A stretch of DNA of 64,000 nt from Chamaea fasciata (Eukaryota; Chordata; Aves; Passeriformes; Sylviidae). The stretch covers positions 25,471,021 to 25,535,020 of the forward strand of contig JARCOQ010000008.1 of assembly GCA_029207755.1 (NCBI GenBank), given 5' to 3'. The notes under the pieces were generated by a model. The model searched no databases. It was not told the origin of the DNA and saw nothing but the letters and a program-made list of their open reading frames with translations. Position 1 is the stretch's first letter. The number at the start of each line of letters is the position of its first letter. Positions 37,801 through 49,920 of this stretch are shown in pieces. Made by a program: the position numbers and the translations under genes.

Positions 37801-40614
37801 AGCACTGAGTAAAAGGCAACTGAAATGATTGTCGCACTCCCTGCCTACTAGCAAGGATATTGGCTTCTGATCCAGATTCCAAATTTGGATACCTTGCAGA
37901 CAACATGAACCTTCTGGCTTTTGTGGTGAAGAAGTGGTTTTCTAAAAAGATCTTTATTAAATTTCTCTGAGTTTTTCTGTTTTAAAAGCATGATGAATCA
38001 GACTACTTCAGAACATTTTTTAACGTGTTTGTTTAAAACAATGTTGACTCTTAGATTCCTGTTTGAATGCACAAGTCATGATTTGTTTGACCTTTTTAAT
38101 CAATATGCTACTTTGTTCATTATTGCCCTCTTTTCCAAAATAACTGCCAAGTCCTTCTGTGAACTTGTTACTTGACCATGTGTTTGTTCATTTAGGGATG
38201 AAGGAAGTGGGAAAAGTGAAAACAATCTCACAGTCTTCCCTGCTAACATCCAGTCTCAAATATTTGTTTTGCTATAAAGTAAATCAAGCATGAAAGGACA
38301 AAATTGTTTAAAATTAGTAGCAAAACCCTCAAAAGTCTTAAAAAAATACTTTAAACCCAGATACTTTCCACTGGAAACTGCAAAAACAGGAAAGTGTCCA
38401 GCAGTGTGTCACACTCTAGAGTAGTCCTCGCGTCCATGAAATGAAAACAAAGTAAACCCTTCATCAACAGCCAGCCAGAGTGCAGAAAATTCCTGCTCCA
38501 CAGAGTTATGTTAGTCTTTCTTTTGGCACTGTGGATGCCCTGAGAGAAATTATTCAATGACTTAATATTTGAGGAAGCAAGAAGAAAGGCAAGAGAGAAT
38601 AGAAGAAGAAAATAACCTGCACAAGCAAACAAAATGTACCTTAATGTGAAAACACGTTATTTGAATGACTATATTTGTTTTCTGTATGGGGTGGCAACTC
38701 TGGGCTCTTGGTGACTTCACAACCCAAATGTTACCTTGTGTCATGGGAAACACATGTTCTGCTTCTGGAACTATCCAGGATCTTGTGACTGTCCCAGAGG
38801 TCCACATCCAGCCACCTCACGCTGCAGGGCTTTGGCTCTTCACAGAAGAGCTGCTTTTGGGCAAAGTCAAGGAAAAAAATCCTTGAGAAGAGAAAACCCA
38901 ATTTTGACAAATATGATCCCTTTAAAGTGTTTCAACACCTTCTACCTTCTCATTCTGAGCACTTTTTAATTAAGGTCTGTCCCCTATTCGCATCAATGCT
39001 GCTGCTGATCAGAGCCCTTCTGCAGCACAGGAACCACTGGCAACAGAGAAATACTTAAGGGACAGGGACTTCAAGAAATAAAAGAAGAACTTTGCATCCT
39101 TTATTCAGAAGTAGCCTGTATTTCCATCTGAGGCAGATATGCTTGTTCCTGATAACACTTTTCTGACCAGCTTTACGTCGTGCTTGAAAAGGAAGGGAAA
39201 AACAGACACATGGGAAGCCACCCCCTCTTGAAAAAATATAATTTCAGGGATATTTAAGTTCCCAAATCAAAGATACATGTTCCAGCTGAGGCCTGTTCAG
39301 AGAACATGCTCCAATGCCTGACAAAATCCAAGAAGGAACAGGATTACTAAATCAGAAGTGATAAAAAAAGATAATCACCATAAAAACTTAACACCAAGAC
39401 CCATTTTCATAGACTCCCAGTGGAAATATCCTGATAGATTTTGATAGGACTGGATTGTTAATATTTATGAAGCCAGGCAAGACCTCCAGATGGAAGCTGC
39501 TCTATAAGCAGAAAGCTTTTCTATTAATATTTATTAATCTGAAAGTGCTTATTTAGTTTTTAGGCAATTTTTCCTCCATCCTTTTCCTAAGCAAACTAAC
39601 ATTAAATCTGTGGGATCTGTGAGTTCTTAGCTTCCCACTGCTGTCTGTGATGTAAATTGCACTTCAAAGAAAAATGAAAAGAAATACAGAAAAGTTCATA
39701 AAGTCACAATGTGAAGGCTCGAGAGCTGTTTGCAGAGAGCAATCCTGGCAAGTACCAAACATTTGGACCCCACATTGAGCAACATAAACAGAGTTTTTAA
39801 ACCTGATCCTGTGGCCTTTATGAAGTACACAGTCACAGGGAGAGGATTGTGGGTGTTCCCAGGTGGTGTTTCAGGGTGCCAAAGATGGACATCACCTTCC
39901 TGTCTGAGTGATGTGGTGGTGCTTCAGTGGTGCTGGGACTCAGGGCAGTTATGTGGGGACCATGACTATGTCTACACTGCAGCTTGGGTAGTCTCTGTCG
40001 CCTGGTCTTGTCTGTGGTATGTCCTTCTAGAGGAATCCAGGGAATTAAACATAGAATTTTGTCACTGTGTCCAGCTGGGAGATGGCCAAGGGGTGCATCC
40101 AGCAGTCAGGACTTCAGAACTGTCACAGCCAGTGGTGCACTTATTCAAGGGTCTCAGTTGTGGTACTAATTAAAAAAAAAAAAACAAACCCTTTAACAAA
40201 AAAACATTTGTGTTCAGCAGAAGGATGAAAGGAACCAAAATCTATGTCCGCAAGTTAAAATTTCCTCCTCACTCATCAGACCTAAACCTAATGAATAGAA
40301 GGAGTCAATGAAATATGCTGCCTATAATCTCACTGATTTGAGAGAAATAACCTTAAAGTGCAAATCACAGAGAGCTCTTCTTAAAATAAAGCTAAACATA
40401 GAGAGACAGAAACTGTTCTCATTGTAAATGGCCATTCTGATTTTAGCCAATGGGTTCAGATCAATTTATTTTTTTTTTTTTGTGGTGGAAAAGAAACACA
40501 GAATATTGTTAGTTCTCTTTTAATCTGTCAACCATATATCTTTTAAAAAGATACAAGGCCTGGAAAAAAATTTACATGATTGTAGGGAACAGTAAGCTGA
40601 TAGTTTATTTCTCC
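34888..40614. other. Unique non-coding sequence with one exon-like segment
   Basis: The segment 35000-36620 carries several overlapping frames (131 plus, 157 minus, 147 plus codons) without recognisable domains. A splice-acceptor-like 'tttcttccctatgcag' ends near 35256. A minus-strand exon candidate at 37187-37348 is listed separately. The 147-codon frame at 39730-40173 is also unrecognised. No transposon is visible. Confidence 0.6.
37187..37348 (-). other. Exon-like segment with consensus donor, minus strand
   Basis: Read on the minus strand, an ATG at 37348 opens a frame of 54 codons that reaches CAG|GTAAGTGT (intron start at 37186), a full-consensus 5' splice site. The peptide begins with charged residues, then has a short hydrophobic run (L-R-F-L-L-A-V-A-A-V) before a Cys, loosely like a signal peptide. 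The frame continues past the donor to 109 codons. I do not recognise the protein and see no promoter upstream. A nine-base donor match is expected about once in a window of this size by chance, so support is weak. Confidence 0.15.
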
Positions 40615-40680
40615 ATTGGCATGAATGTGTTTCTTATTATATACCAATTGGCATGAATGTGCTTCTTATTATATACCAAT
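40615..40680. repeat. 32-bp tandem duplication
   Basis: The unit starting attggcatgaatgtg at 40615 is repeated from 40647. The two 32-base copies differ at one position (T in the first, C in the second, within 'atgtgtttctt' and 'atgtgcttctt'). The near-identity suggests a recent slippage or duplication event. Confidence 0.95.
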
Positions 40681-40953
40681 ATTTTCAATAATTGTCCTTG
40701 CTTATTCAAAAATCAAGATTTTGAATCTTTGCTAATACAGTTAAAATCATATTCTCCCATGAAAACAAAATAAAACAAAACAAATATTTTTGCCCTTCAA
40801 GAAAATATACATATTAAATAAATAATTTCCAAAGCAAAACAGGACAAGGGAAAATCCCCTCATGCACTGAATCTCCAAGCTTGCACAGTATTATCAGAGA
40901 CATGAAGAAGCCGCTAACAATTTCCAGCTCTTGACATGTAACCATTTGAACCA

Positions 40954-41205
40954 TATAATCATAAAATGTCTTGGGTTGGAAGACACCTTAAAGTTCATCT
41001 AGTTCTAGCCCCGCTGCCATGGGCAGGGATGCTTTCCACTAGACCAGGTTGCTCAGGGCTCCATCCAACCTGGCCTTGAACACTGCCAGGGATGGGGCAG
41101 CCACAGTTCTCTGGGCAAACTGTTCCAGTGTCTCATCACTCAGTAAAGAATAACTTCCTAACATCTAAACTAAACCTGCCTCCAGTATGACATTACCTCG
41201 AGATC
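40954..41205 (-). mobile_element. CR1 LINE 3' fragment (minus strand), about 250 bp
   Basis: On the plus strand the blocks read 'ataatcataaaatgtcttgg', 'ttggaagacaccttaaagtt', 'ccccgctgccatgggcaggg', 'ccactagaccaggttgctca', 'ccaacctggccttgaacac', 'cagggatggggcagccac', 'ctgggcaaactgttccagtg' and 'cttcctaacatctaaactaa'. This is the classical reverse-complement order of a CR1 3' end. The left edge is the element's 3' terminus. Homology fades near 41205. Confidence 0.95.
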
Positions 41206-41765
41206 TATTCTTCGTTCCATCATCCAGGTTCTTCATAACTCAGGCTGTGAGACTCCTGGAGAACCTCACACAATATATTCTTCTCTTAAAAAAAATATGG
41301 TACTTGCTTTGTGGTATAGTTTTATCACATTTCAATTTATTTCAAAGTACAATTTTTTTCTAAAATTTTAGTGACAATTTATCGAAAGGATTACTAATGT
41401 AAAGTTGTATTAGACATGCCACTTCTCTCCTATTTGATGTAATACTTCTTTCCTATTTGTCTTGCATGGACAGCCCAATACCTGTATTCTTTTAATAAGT
41501 TGTTGAACTTAGTCTTACCAGTTAAGTAATTAATGTTGGAGTTCAATAACTCTCTTAATAAACTGCAAAATCTTCTGTTCCTTCAAAAATGTAGTGTACT
41601 TATTGTCATGCTTAGAAGCTTTTAAAATTATGATAGTCTTCAATGAATAAAATGGTTTTCAAATTATGTATTTCCCAACTTCAGTTATCCAGGGAGCTAG
41701 AAGAATAGTGACTCTTTTCTACTTCTTTATCACCTCTGATTCTCAGATCCTTCTGTTCTTACTAG

Positions 41766-41855
41766 AAGCTTTTCCACCTCCTCCACGGGTTTTTCCTCAT
41801 GGGTGTATGTTCTCTTATGATGAAACAATCCTTAAAATGACTCTGTCGAGTGCAG
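41766..41855 (+). other. Candidate 90-nt exon, phase 1-1
   Basis: A pyrimidine-rich acceptor (atccttctgttcttactag) ends at 41765, and a full-consensus donor GCAG|GTAAGT starts its intron at 41856. The 90 bases between are open in one frame, with both junctions in phase 1, so the exon could be inserted or skipped without a frame change. The 30-residue translation is A-F-P-P-P-P-R-V-F-P-H-G-C-M-F-S-Y-D-E-T-I-L-K-M-T-L-S-S-A. I do not recognise it. An alternative acceptor (tgattctcag) lies 19 bases upstream. The combination of features is better than elsewhere in the window, but the same parts occur by chance in long non-coding DNA. Confidence 0.27.
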
Positions 41856-44800
41856 GTAAGTTCTAGTTCCAAATGAAAAGGCATCTCTCATTTTTACACT
41901 AGGATAGTGCATGTCCCCCATAGCAAAGATTCTTACACTTCAGCCTCTGCCTGTCTCTTTAATCTCCACTTGTATCTTCCCCAGGCATTTTCCTTCTAGC
42001 CATGATTATCCCCTGAGCAAGTTCCATGCTTCACACTCAATTTTTTATGAGGCATCTCTCAGTACATACAATACTCTTGCAGAGAATTTGGGTCTGAGGC
42101 ATCTCAATCCCCCTTGGATGTGCCTTGGTCCTTGTTATCTAAGCTTTCCAGGGTGGGAACTGCTCATTCTGGTTTCCAGAAAATGTAGTTCATTGTCCTG
42201 ATAATACTGTTTGGGGAAAAATGTTAGATTACCTCAGTGATGATGACAAATTTATTCCATTATACTTTTTTAGATGTTGGGATCACTAAAAGCACATCTT
42301 TTATCTCTAATATAATTAAGGTTAAGACTTTAGCTTGTTCTGAAGAAGTTTAGTTTTCCACTTATTTGAAGAAATTCAAGAGAAAAAGCACCTGAGAGAG
42401 AGAGCAAGGGAACCCCCAAACTGCTTTCAGATTGTGGTCAACTGGTAGAGTCCATGCAGTCGCATAAAATATTTAGATTCAGGTAGAAAACCAATGAAGT
42501 CAGAAAATGGATCTTCATTCATTTTTCTTCCCACATGCCAACACATACGTATTTGCTCACTGCAAAAAGCCTTTGCACCATGGCTGGATATTTGGCCTAT
42601 CATACACATTGGTGAGTAACAACCTTCAACTCATGCTGCTTCTGCAGAGAATGCTTTTTCTTAGTGTGGTCTCCTTTTGTAATTGGAAAACAGCTGCTCA
42701 CTGAAGCTGTGGCCCTGAGAGAAGTGGGCACCTCAAGCAGACAGGTGGCATTACAGTTACGGTGTTGCATTTTAAAATCTTTTCTTTTTATTTATGATGA
42801 ATTCTGTTACCCATTCCATGCATGCACACATATACCCCTTACCCCCACCCACTTTTCTTCCTTACTTTCGCCTGCACTTGATTTCAGGGTTTCACGGCTT
42901 CTATGTGTTCTTCTTGTGCTGCTCTAATAATTTTGGGAGGTACTGCCTCAATAAAACAAACTCAAAGCCAGTGGAGGGATTGAAAGGAGCTGTGAAGTTA
43001 CTGGTGTGGAACACAAAGCACTTCCACAGGATTATTCCCACAGATACCACAGGGGCAGCTGTGTGAACTATTGGAATGAGACAGCTGTGTCTCACAGAAA
43101 AAGTGGTTCAGGCCATGACAATAAGGATTTTGTGTCCCCCAGAAACTGCAAAGGGCTTGTATCAGACTTTGTCGGAATTATATGTAAGAAGAGCTGTTTC
43201 ACAGGACATATGGCTTTGCTGGTGAATCCTTAGTTACATTTTCTCATACTCTTTTTATTGCATGATGTGGTAGACATGCTTTGACTGCCTCCATTCTCCC
43301 CCAGCTTATCTCACACCTACTCTGTGTAGCTGCAAATCTCTATTCAGACACAGGCTTAAGCATATCTTAGGGTGAGCCAGCACTGAGGTAAGAGTGTGAA
43401 CACAGAAGTAAAACCTCTGTGTTTTCTTTTTGCTCTGTGCCTACCACCATATAGCTCATTTGCTTTTGCAATGTGTGAATATTGACAAAGACAAGTAGGG
43501 TACTTGCCCAGACAGAACTTTCTAGATTATGCCATGAGGGCAGCTGTGGGTTAGCACAGGACACCTGAAATTTAAACTGCTTTGCATACAGAGAGGATGC
43601 ACTGCCCTGTGCATTGTGGCAGAGAAGGGAGGTTACACAAGGCGGGAGGGAGGTCACCCAAGGCATGATCTGTGCCTGGGCACTGATTTTGTTGCATGGC
43701 AGGGATAAATCAGTTTGCCAAGGGCAAATACTCCTTCCAGTACAGGTCTCCCTTTCCCATGTGCTTGGGGTATTCACCTCAAGAGTTAGGGTTCAGGTCT
43801 CTCATTTATTTAACGAAGTCTGCTGGGAGCTGCCTCTGTGTGCAAGGGGAAGTGAGGATTGTTATCACCACTACCCACACCCAGTCCTGCAACTTATGTG
43901 ATTGTTTGGTTTGCCTTGTCATCCTCTGCCATGGGTGCTGCATGAATCCCGCTGCAAAGTTCTTGAAAGTTCCATGACCTTAAGCATGGCTACAGAGCAT
44001 CACGGACAAGCTTGTTGCTAGCTTTTACTGAAGTTAGAGAAGTGTATACAATTCCATTCCAGGAAACAAATGTTCATATCTTAATTATTCTGAAAGGAAA
44101 CTCTTTCACAGTTACAGACCCATTGACAAAGAGAGAGATGCACTTTTATCTACTCTTTCATCCCTTATTTTATCCAGAAACAGAGAAGCAGTTCTTCTGC
44201 TGGTTTCAATTATTGTATATTTATATTTAAATTTTATAACAATGGATCTTTAACATTTGCTAAGCCAGGTCAGTCCCACAGGACAATATCCTGTTCTGTT
44301 TTTTAAAAAAGGGTCCCCATATTATCAGTGAATATGCATCTGAAAAAGTCACAGGCCTGTAGAAGAGGTTATTGTGTAGTATGACCTCCGCAATAACACA
44401 GATCATTGAATTGCCTGGGATTAAATCATTGTTTAGATGACCAACATTTTAGAAAGGTGAGTTACTGCAGATCTGCCCTAGCCATTGCAGGGGTGTTGCA
44501 AGGGTCAGTTGCTCTCAGGAAGATCTCCAATTTACCAAATAAAGCACATTATAGTTCCCAACCTATTCCTGTTACTATTACTAGAATACATGTCACAGTG
44601 TCCTGGACAGGTATCAGTGTCTATGTGACCTTAATTTTTGAATTTAAAGATTAGATTGGTTGGCTTCTGAAGGGCTGGAACAGTATTGAAATAAAAGAGG
44701 TGTCTCTGATGAAACTGTTCTGAAAATTACCGTATTTTGAGATAGATTTTCAAAGTCTTGCACAGATATCATAACAAATGCCATTTTGTTCTTTTTTTAC

Positions 44801-45377
44801 ACTTCTTTCTAATCTCATGCTTGATGACTCTTCATTTCCTCCAACAATTTTAAATTGGAGATGAGGAAAGTATTAGGAAGGAAGTATCACCTTTTTGTTT
44901 TGTTTTGTTTTTTCCTTGTCCCGAGTTCACATGAGTTTAGTGTTGGATTCTGGATAGAGACACCCTGATGCTAAATCAGCAAGGCATTTCTTATATCTTT
45001 GCTTGTAGTGGATGCTGATCCTAGGGATAAATATTATTTTATAAATACTTACTTTATTCGTCTAACTCTGTTCAGCCTCTGTTCCAGATGGCCTCTTTAG
45101 GCATCAGTGTGAAAATAGTTAAATAAGTAGCACTGGGAAGACAATAACAGAAATACATTTGCTGACCTGGACTGAAACCACTTACCTAAAGACATTCCAC
45201 AATTAGGATAGAATTCAGATTTTTACCTCATTTCAGTCTAACATCTCTGTGCAAGCACAGTTCCAGCTCCTTATATGATAACTTCAGTAAGTCACTTAAC
45301 GGTTGAATGTTTTTACTTCACCAGATTTGCATTAGACACTTAAAAGACTGAGTTCCTCTATCAAAGGTTCACTTAGT
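41856..45377. other. Unique non-coding sequence
   Basis: Short frames only; the longest is 136 codons (minus, 43367-43777), unrecognised. It contains a 17-bp imperfect direct repeat with a 21-base period at 43627-43664, gggaggttacacaaggc against gggaggtcacccaaggc, two mismatches. A single TTAGGG near 43785 is not a telomere tract. Confidence 0.6.
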
Positions 45378-45650
45378 ATGACTATTGTATTAAGCAGCCT
45401 CTATAATGTCATCCATGCAAATTATTTCATTTTCATTTCCAACGGGGCTGTAGCAGAACTGTCTGTTCATCTTGCATTCTTGAATGATTTGCTACCATTA
45501 TCTCAAGTGCTGTCTTGGCATACAAAGTTATTAGAAAGATGGTGCAATTTGAGGTGGGTAGTTAAAACTGCACAGATACAAAAGCTGATAGAAAATTTGT
45601 GTAGATATTTTGGTAGATGGAATACAAAAAAAAGTACTTATGATTGTGTG
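45378..45650. promoter_or_regulatory. Candidate conserved non-coding element
   Basis: AT-rich but compositionally complex sequence free of simple repeats, with a perfect octamer ATGCAAAT at 45415-45422 running straight into ATTATTTCATTTTCATTT. POU and homeodomain factors bind words of this type. The 106-codon frame over it has no recognisable domain. The call is a judgement from texture and motifs, not from alignment. Confidence 0.2.
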
Positions 45651-46090
45651 CAGGGTGCATGTAGGACACTTATCTTTATCAGTATATGGCAAAAATGACT
45701 ATCACAAACAAAAATGCATTGAGAATTGGCCATTTGAAGCTGGTGTCTGTTAGGAAATGATTTGGATTGAGTTGAGAAAACAATGAGCACTGGCAGTCTT
45801 ATGCCTGTGGAGACAGCCAAGTACAAATACTGAGCACTGGGAGGATTGAAGACTTGACTGAAAGCTTGAATTTATGCAAATTTTCTTTCTTTTTCTTTTT
45901 ATTAAACACACACAATGCAGACGAGCACAGAAACATTTAAATGTAGTGCATTAAATATATTTAATGGCACCATCAGATCAAAAGAAAAAAGTAAACAAAC
46001 AATAACTTTTCAGTCCTATTCTAAAGAAGAGTAGACTGGCAATAACAGCTCTTTGGAATTCGTTTCCTGTGGTAAATGACTAAAAATATT

Positions 46091-46180
46091 TCATAGAATT
46101 ATAGAAGGTTTTGGGTTGGAAGGAACCTTAGAGGTCATCTAGTTCCAACCACCCTGCCATGAGCAGGTATCTTAGAGCAC
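46091..46180 (-). mobile_element. CR1 LINE 3' tail (minus strand)
   Basis: On the plus strand: 'tcatagaattatagaaggtt', 'ttgggttggaaggaacctta', 'gaggtcatctagttccaacc' and 'accctgccatgagcaggtat'. This is the reverse complement of the last 90 bases of a CR1 element, heavily 5'-truncated. Confidence 0.93.
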
Positions 46181-47039
46181 TTTTTGAAAAAATCTTGTAT
46201 TTTAAGAAGCGCCTGTTTCAGAACCAAATGAAGGAACTTCAGGAAAATGGTGAACATATAATCTGCATCATTTCAGTACCAAGAAACACCAAACCCATGG
46301 AAATACTTTTGTAATGTGTGTCTTAAAAAGACGGTAAAAAATAGCCCTAGGCTCAAGATAGGTATGCCCTGGATTGCTGCAGCAATGGAAAATATGAATT
46401 GCCATTGTCCTTTTTTTACATGGGTAGGAGCAATAGCATAAGGAAACCATATTATTTGCTGGGAAACAGAAGGAAACTGTGATGGAGTCAGGATGGAAAT
46501 CCAAACTGTTCAGATTGCCTCATTCTGGCTTCCCTTCAGTTCATGAAGATCTTTAGCATGCAAACAGAGCCAGGACTGAACTTTTAATTTTTAAAGTGTC
46601 ATAGGAGCTGGGTTACCTCAGTTAAAATACCTTATAGCAGTAGCTCTCTTATGCCACTTTGTCTGTCTGAGCTGTATTGTTTCTGCATTCTTTTTGTAAC
46701 CTGTTTTTCCCTCCAGTTGTAAAGACTGGACTAGTTAATGACTTCTTTGTTGGGAAACTGGGCTTATGGCTCGAGCTTTGACACAAATTATTGCAAGACA
46801 ATTGGCCAAAAAGTTTTAATCATCAGTGGTTTGTCTCTAGAAACATATCAACTTCAAAGCTAATCAATTTATGACTCAACTTTCTGATTTTGTACTGAAG
46901 TACTTTGACAAGAAACTTTGGCCAACCTTAAACTTTTAACTGTTAAATTCCAGTTTGTATTACACATCATACCTCTCTGAACTGTATTTGTTCCTCAAAA
47001 GACTGATTGCCAAAGACCAGTAGGTTGTTAACATTATCT

Positions 47040-47070
<31 letters not shown>

Positions 47071-49559
47071 GTAATTTGCCTGAGAAAGTAGGAAAGACCT
47101 ATGAAATTCATGACTTCAAAAAAATGAGATGGGCCTGTAATTTTCAAGCAAAGACACAGGTTTCTTAATCAACTATGACAGATGAGGATAACCTAAGCGG
47201 TTGTCTGTATTACATCAGCTATGATGGAAAGTAATTGTGAGTCACCAAAAGTAAAGAGATCACTTGTTCATTCATCACACATAAATACTGATGAGAAAAA
47301 TGAAGTTTTCTAAATTGGGATGGGAAATCCAGGACTTTGTGTCTTTGTAGCAGACAGGAATTTTCCATGAACATCTGAGCTCATGTGCACTGGGTTTTAT
47401 GCTTTAATTGGTACTATAAGGGAACTGGAATTTTAATGTGAAAGTACATTATGCAATTCAGAATTTTTTTTTGCTTCAAATAAGGTTCAGATATTGATGT
47501 TTCTTAGGGAGGAAAATGTTAGTTCAGGATCAACTAAGTTTTTGTAAATCACTTTTTAACTTGACACATTTTAAGTATGGTGGGTTTTGGGAGGGGTTTC
47601 ACTTGGTTTTAATTTGGTTTGGTTGGGTTTGGTGCTTGTTTTTTTGGAAGATATTCCTATCAACATGGATACATCCCCACCTAATGTTTTTATCTATCTC
47701 GATGAACTAACATTGCTGAAGGAAAACATATTATGCAAGATTTATTTCTCAAATGTTTGTGGGTTTGGAGCCTGTTCTGTTTCTTCCTTCCTCTGTAAAA
47801 GATGAACTAATATAGCTTGAGCATGTGTATTGAATAAAGGGCAGCAAGTAGATACCCTATCTCAGAGGAAGAAATGGGAAAAAATTAATCTCAGCAAGTC
47901 CTTGTACCTAGCTGAGACTGACACCATTTGCAGAAGTTATTTCCAGACATACAGTCCACAGTGTCATGGGGTAAGTCCGTCATTCAATTGATCTCACAAG
48001 GTAAATCACATTTATAATCCCTCCCTTTAGAAAAGTGCCCACAATATTTTTCTTTACCTCTGGTTTAAAAATATCTAACATATAAAGCACTGTATTATTA
48101 AACAGTGACATGCAGTTTTCTAAAGATATTTGCCAAACACTCATTGAATTACTCAATTTATCTCTTCAATGTCAATAACCAAGCAGTGGTTGGAGGTGAT
48201 AGTGCTGTGGTGATTCAGGAGTAATGCACTTCCATTCATTATTGCTTTCACTGGGACACAAGACATGTGGCTTACAAAGACATCTTCTGCCACTGAACCC
48301 AGCCTGTGTTATTATAGAGAGCAATGCCATGTAATTCCCTTAAAAATTACTAGCATCTGTCTTAAAATTGTTTACCCACTGATTTTCCTGAAAGCCAATT
48401 TTACAATCTCGCTAACCTAGTGAATGGGTAGGAAAATTCTGCTAATTTACAAGTTTAATGTATTCAAGGCAAGCTTCTATCAATGAGTTTTAATGGCTCC
48501 AAATTATCACTCAGTTTGAAGAGCTCCTTTGGCTCTTCTCTCTCTTTGGAGATTTATTTTCTCCCCATGATGTGTTTATAGGGATCAATTCTGTAATCTC
48601 CCAAATTGTCTTGTATTATTGCAAAAGGGACAAAATGTTCTATCTGTGTGTGACAAGATAAGCCTTCCATGCCCCCAGTCAACCTATTGTTCTCTTATGT
48701 CTCCTGTTGGATCCTGTACTCCTTGAATTCAGGTGACCAGAACAGCACCCAACTTTAAAGACAAACTCCTCTTATCATGCAGTTCAGATCTCTCAGTTCA
48801 TAACAGAAGAATTTTGCCTGATTGCCAGCCAGGATTTTGTCTGAAGTTTTGATGTAATTTGAAATGTTGTCCACGACACCCAGTGTCTTTCTTGCTCTCT
48901 GTGATTTCCCATTCCTGACCTCATGTCCATAACCTGTTGTCAGTCTCCAAGAAAGCAAGCTTGTACTCTAATTACTTTCTATCCCAGTTCTCCTAGCATT
49001 TTCAAGGTCATCCAGCTCTTCCTGTTTAGATCATCCTCTATTAATGATGCTTTGCAATGTAACGAGAGCACTCCCACTTTTGTGCCATGATTCTTAACGA
49101 AAATAAGTAATCCTGGAGGAATTACACTACTAATGTTTCTAGAACTATAGCTATCATTTTAAGACAATCTGTTGTATCACTTTTGGTGAGCTACTTGCTC
49201 ACATCAACTAGCTGGAAAACATCCAACTTTTTTACGTGCAAGGAATATTTCCTGGCAGAAACATCTTCTAGGGGATAACAATAGAATGTGAGGGCAAGAA
49301 GTAGAGGGATTCTTTCTTCCAATCTTTAATGCTAACTTTGGAAAACACAACCCATAGTCAAAGCACAACACAGAAGAGTCTTGCAGTGTTAGGGGGTTGC
49401 ACCAAGCAAATAAAAATTTCTGCATTTTGTGGCAATTCAAAGAAAAGTAAAAGAAATTGTGATTGTATGTAAAATAAATGTCGCCAGCCCCTGCAATGCA
49501 TAACATCAGTTGAAATCAATGTAACTATCGGATAAAATAATATTCTACGGTGTCTTGTT
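46181..49559. other. Unique AT-rich non-coding sequence
   Basis: No gene is recognised and no frame exceeds about 100 codons. An A23 run lies at 47041-47063 and a G/T-rich segment at about 47578-47650. The segment 48660-49050 has a texture that reminded me of very old LINE-derived sequence, but I could not assign it. Confidence 0.6.
47041..47063. repeat. A23 homopolymer
   Basis: Twenty-three consecutive A followed by 'gaagaaag'. No retrocopy body is recognisable before it. Confidence 0.9.
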
Positions 49560-49920
49560 AGCCTGTCAAGTTAATCCATGCAAATAGTCTTTATGCATAA
49601 CTGTCTTATTCAGATACTTGGATGCAATCCATCAAACACTTCTCATCCATTAAATATAATTATATGCTTTGTTGGAATAACCAGATGTTTAGTGCTAATC
49701 TGAACAGATGTCTGCGCTTCATAACGGAAGGTTATAAACCTATTTACACCAGCAATAAAATACAAGTATTAAAATGATGGAGAAACTAAGTAGTTCTCAC
49801 TTCATTTTGGCTAATTGCCAGCAATTCACTTTCTTTGGTTCAGCTTAACAAAGGTGCTAAGTTTGCCGCAGTAAATTTGACACAGGAGTTAGTAAAACTA
49901 GGCTGACCTTTTGTAATGTG
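49560..49920. promoter_or_regulatory. Candidate conserved non-coding element with octamer motif
   Basis: Repeat-free, complex AT-rich sequence. It contains ATGCAAAT (49578-49585), a TTATGCATAA palindrome (49591-49600) eleven bases on, and a TTAAATATAATTATAT stretch. Such POU/homeodomain-type words cluster in vertebrate developmental enhancers. There is no open frame of note. Conservation cannot be judged from one sequence. Confidence 0.22.

Noticed and set aside
39730..40173. 147-codon open frame, plus strand
   Set aside because: No recognisable domain and no supporting promoter, acceptor or donor; a second overlapping frame is also open.
43780..43795. TTAGGG word suggesting an interstitial telomere repeat
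   Set aside because: Only a single copy; no array.
48660..49050. Possible very old LINE-derived segment
   Set aside because: The phrase structure seemed familiar but I could not match a diagnostic block, so no element is claimed.
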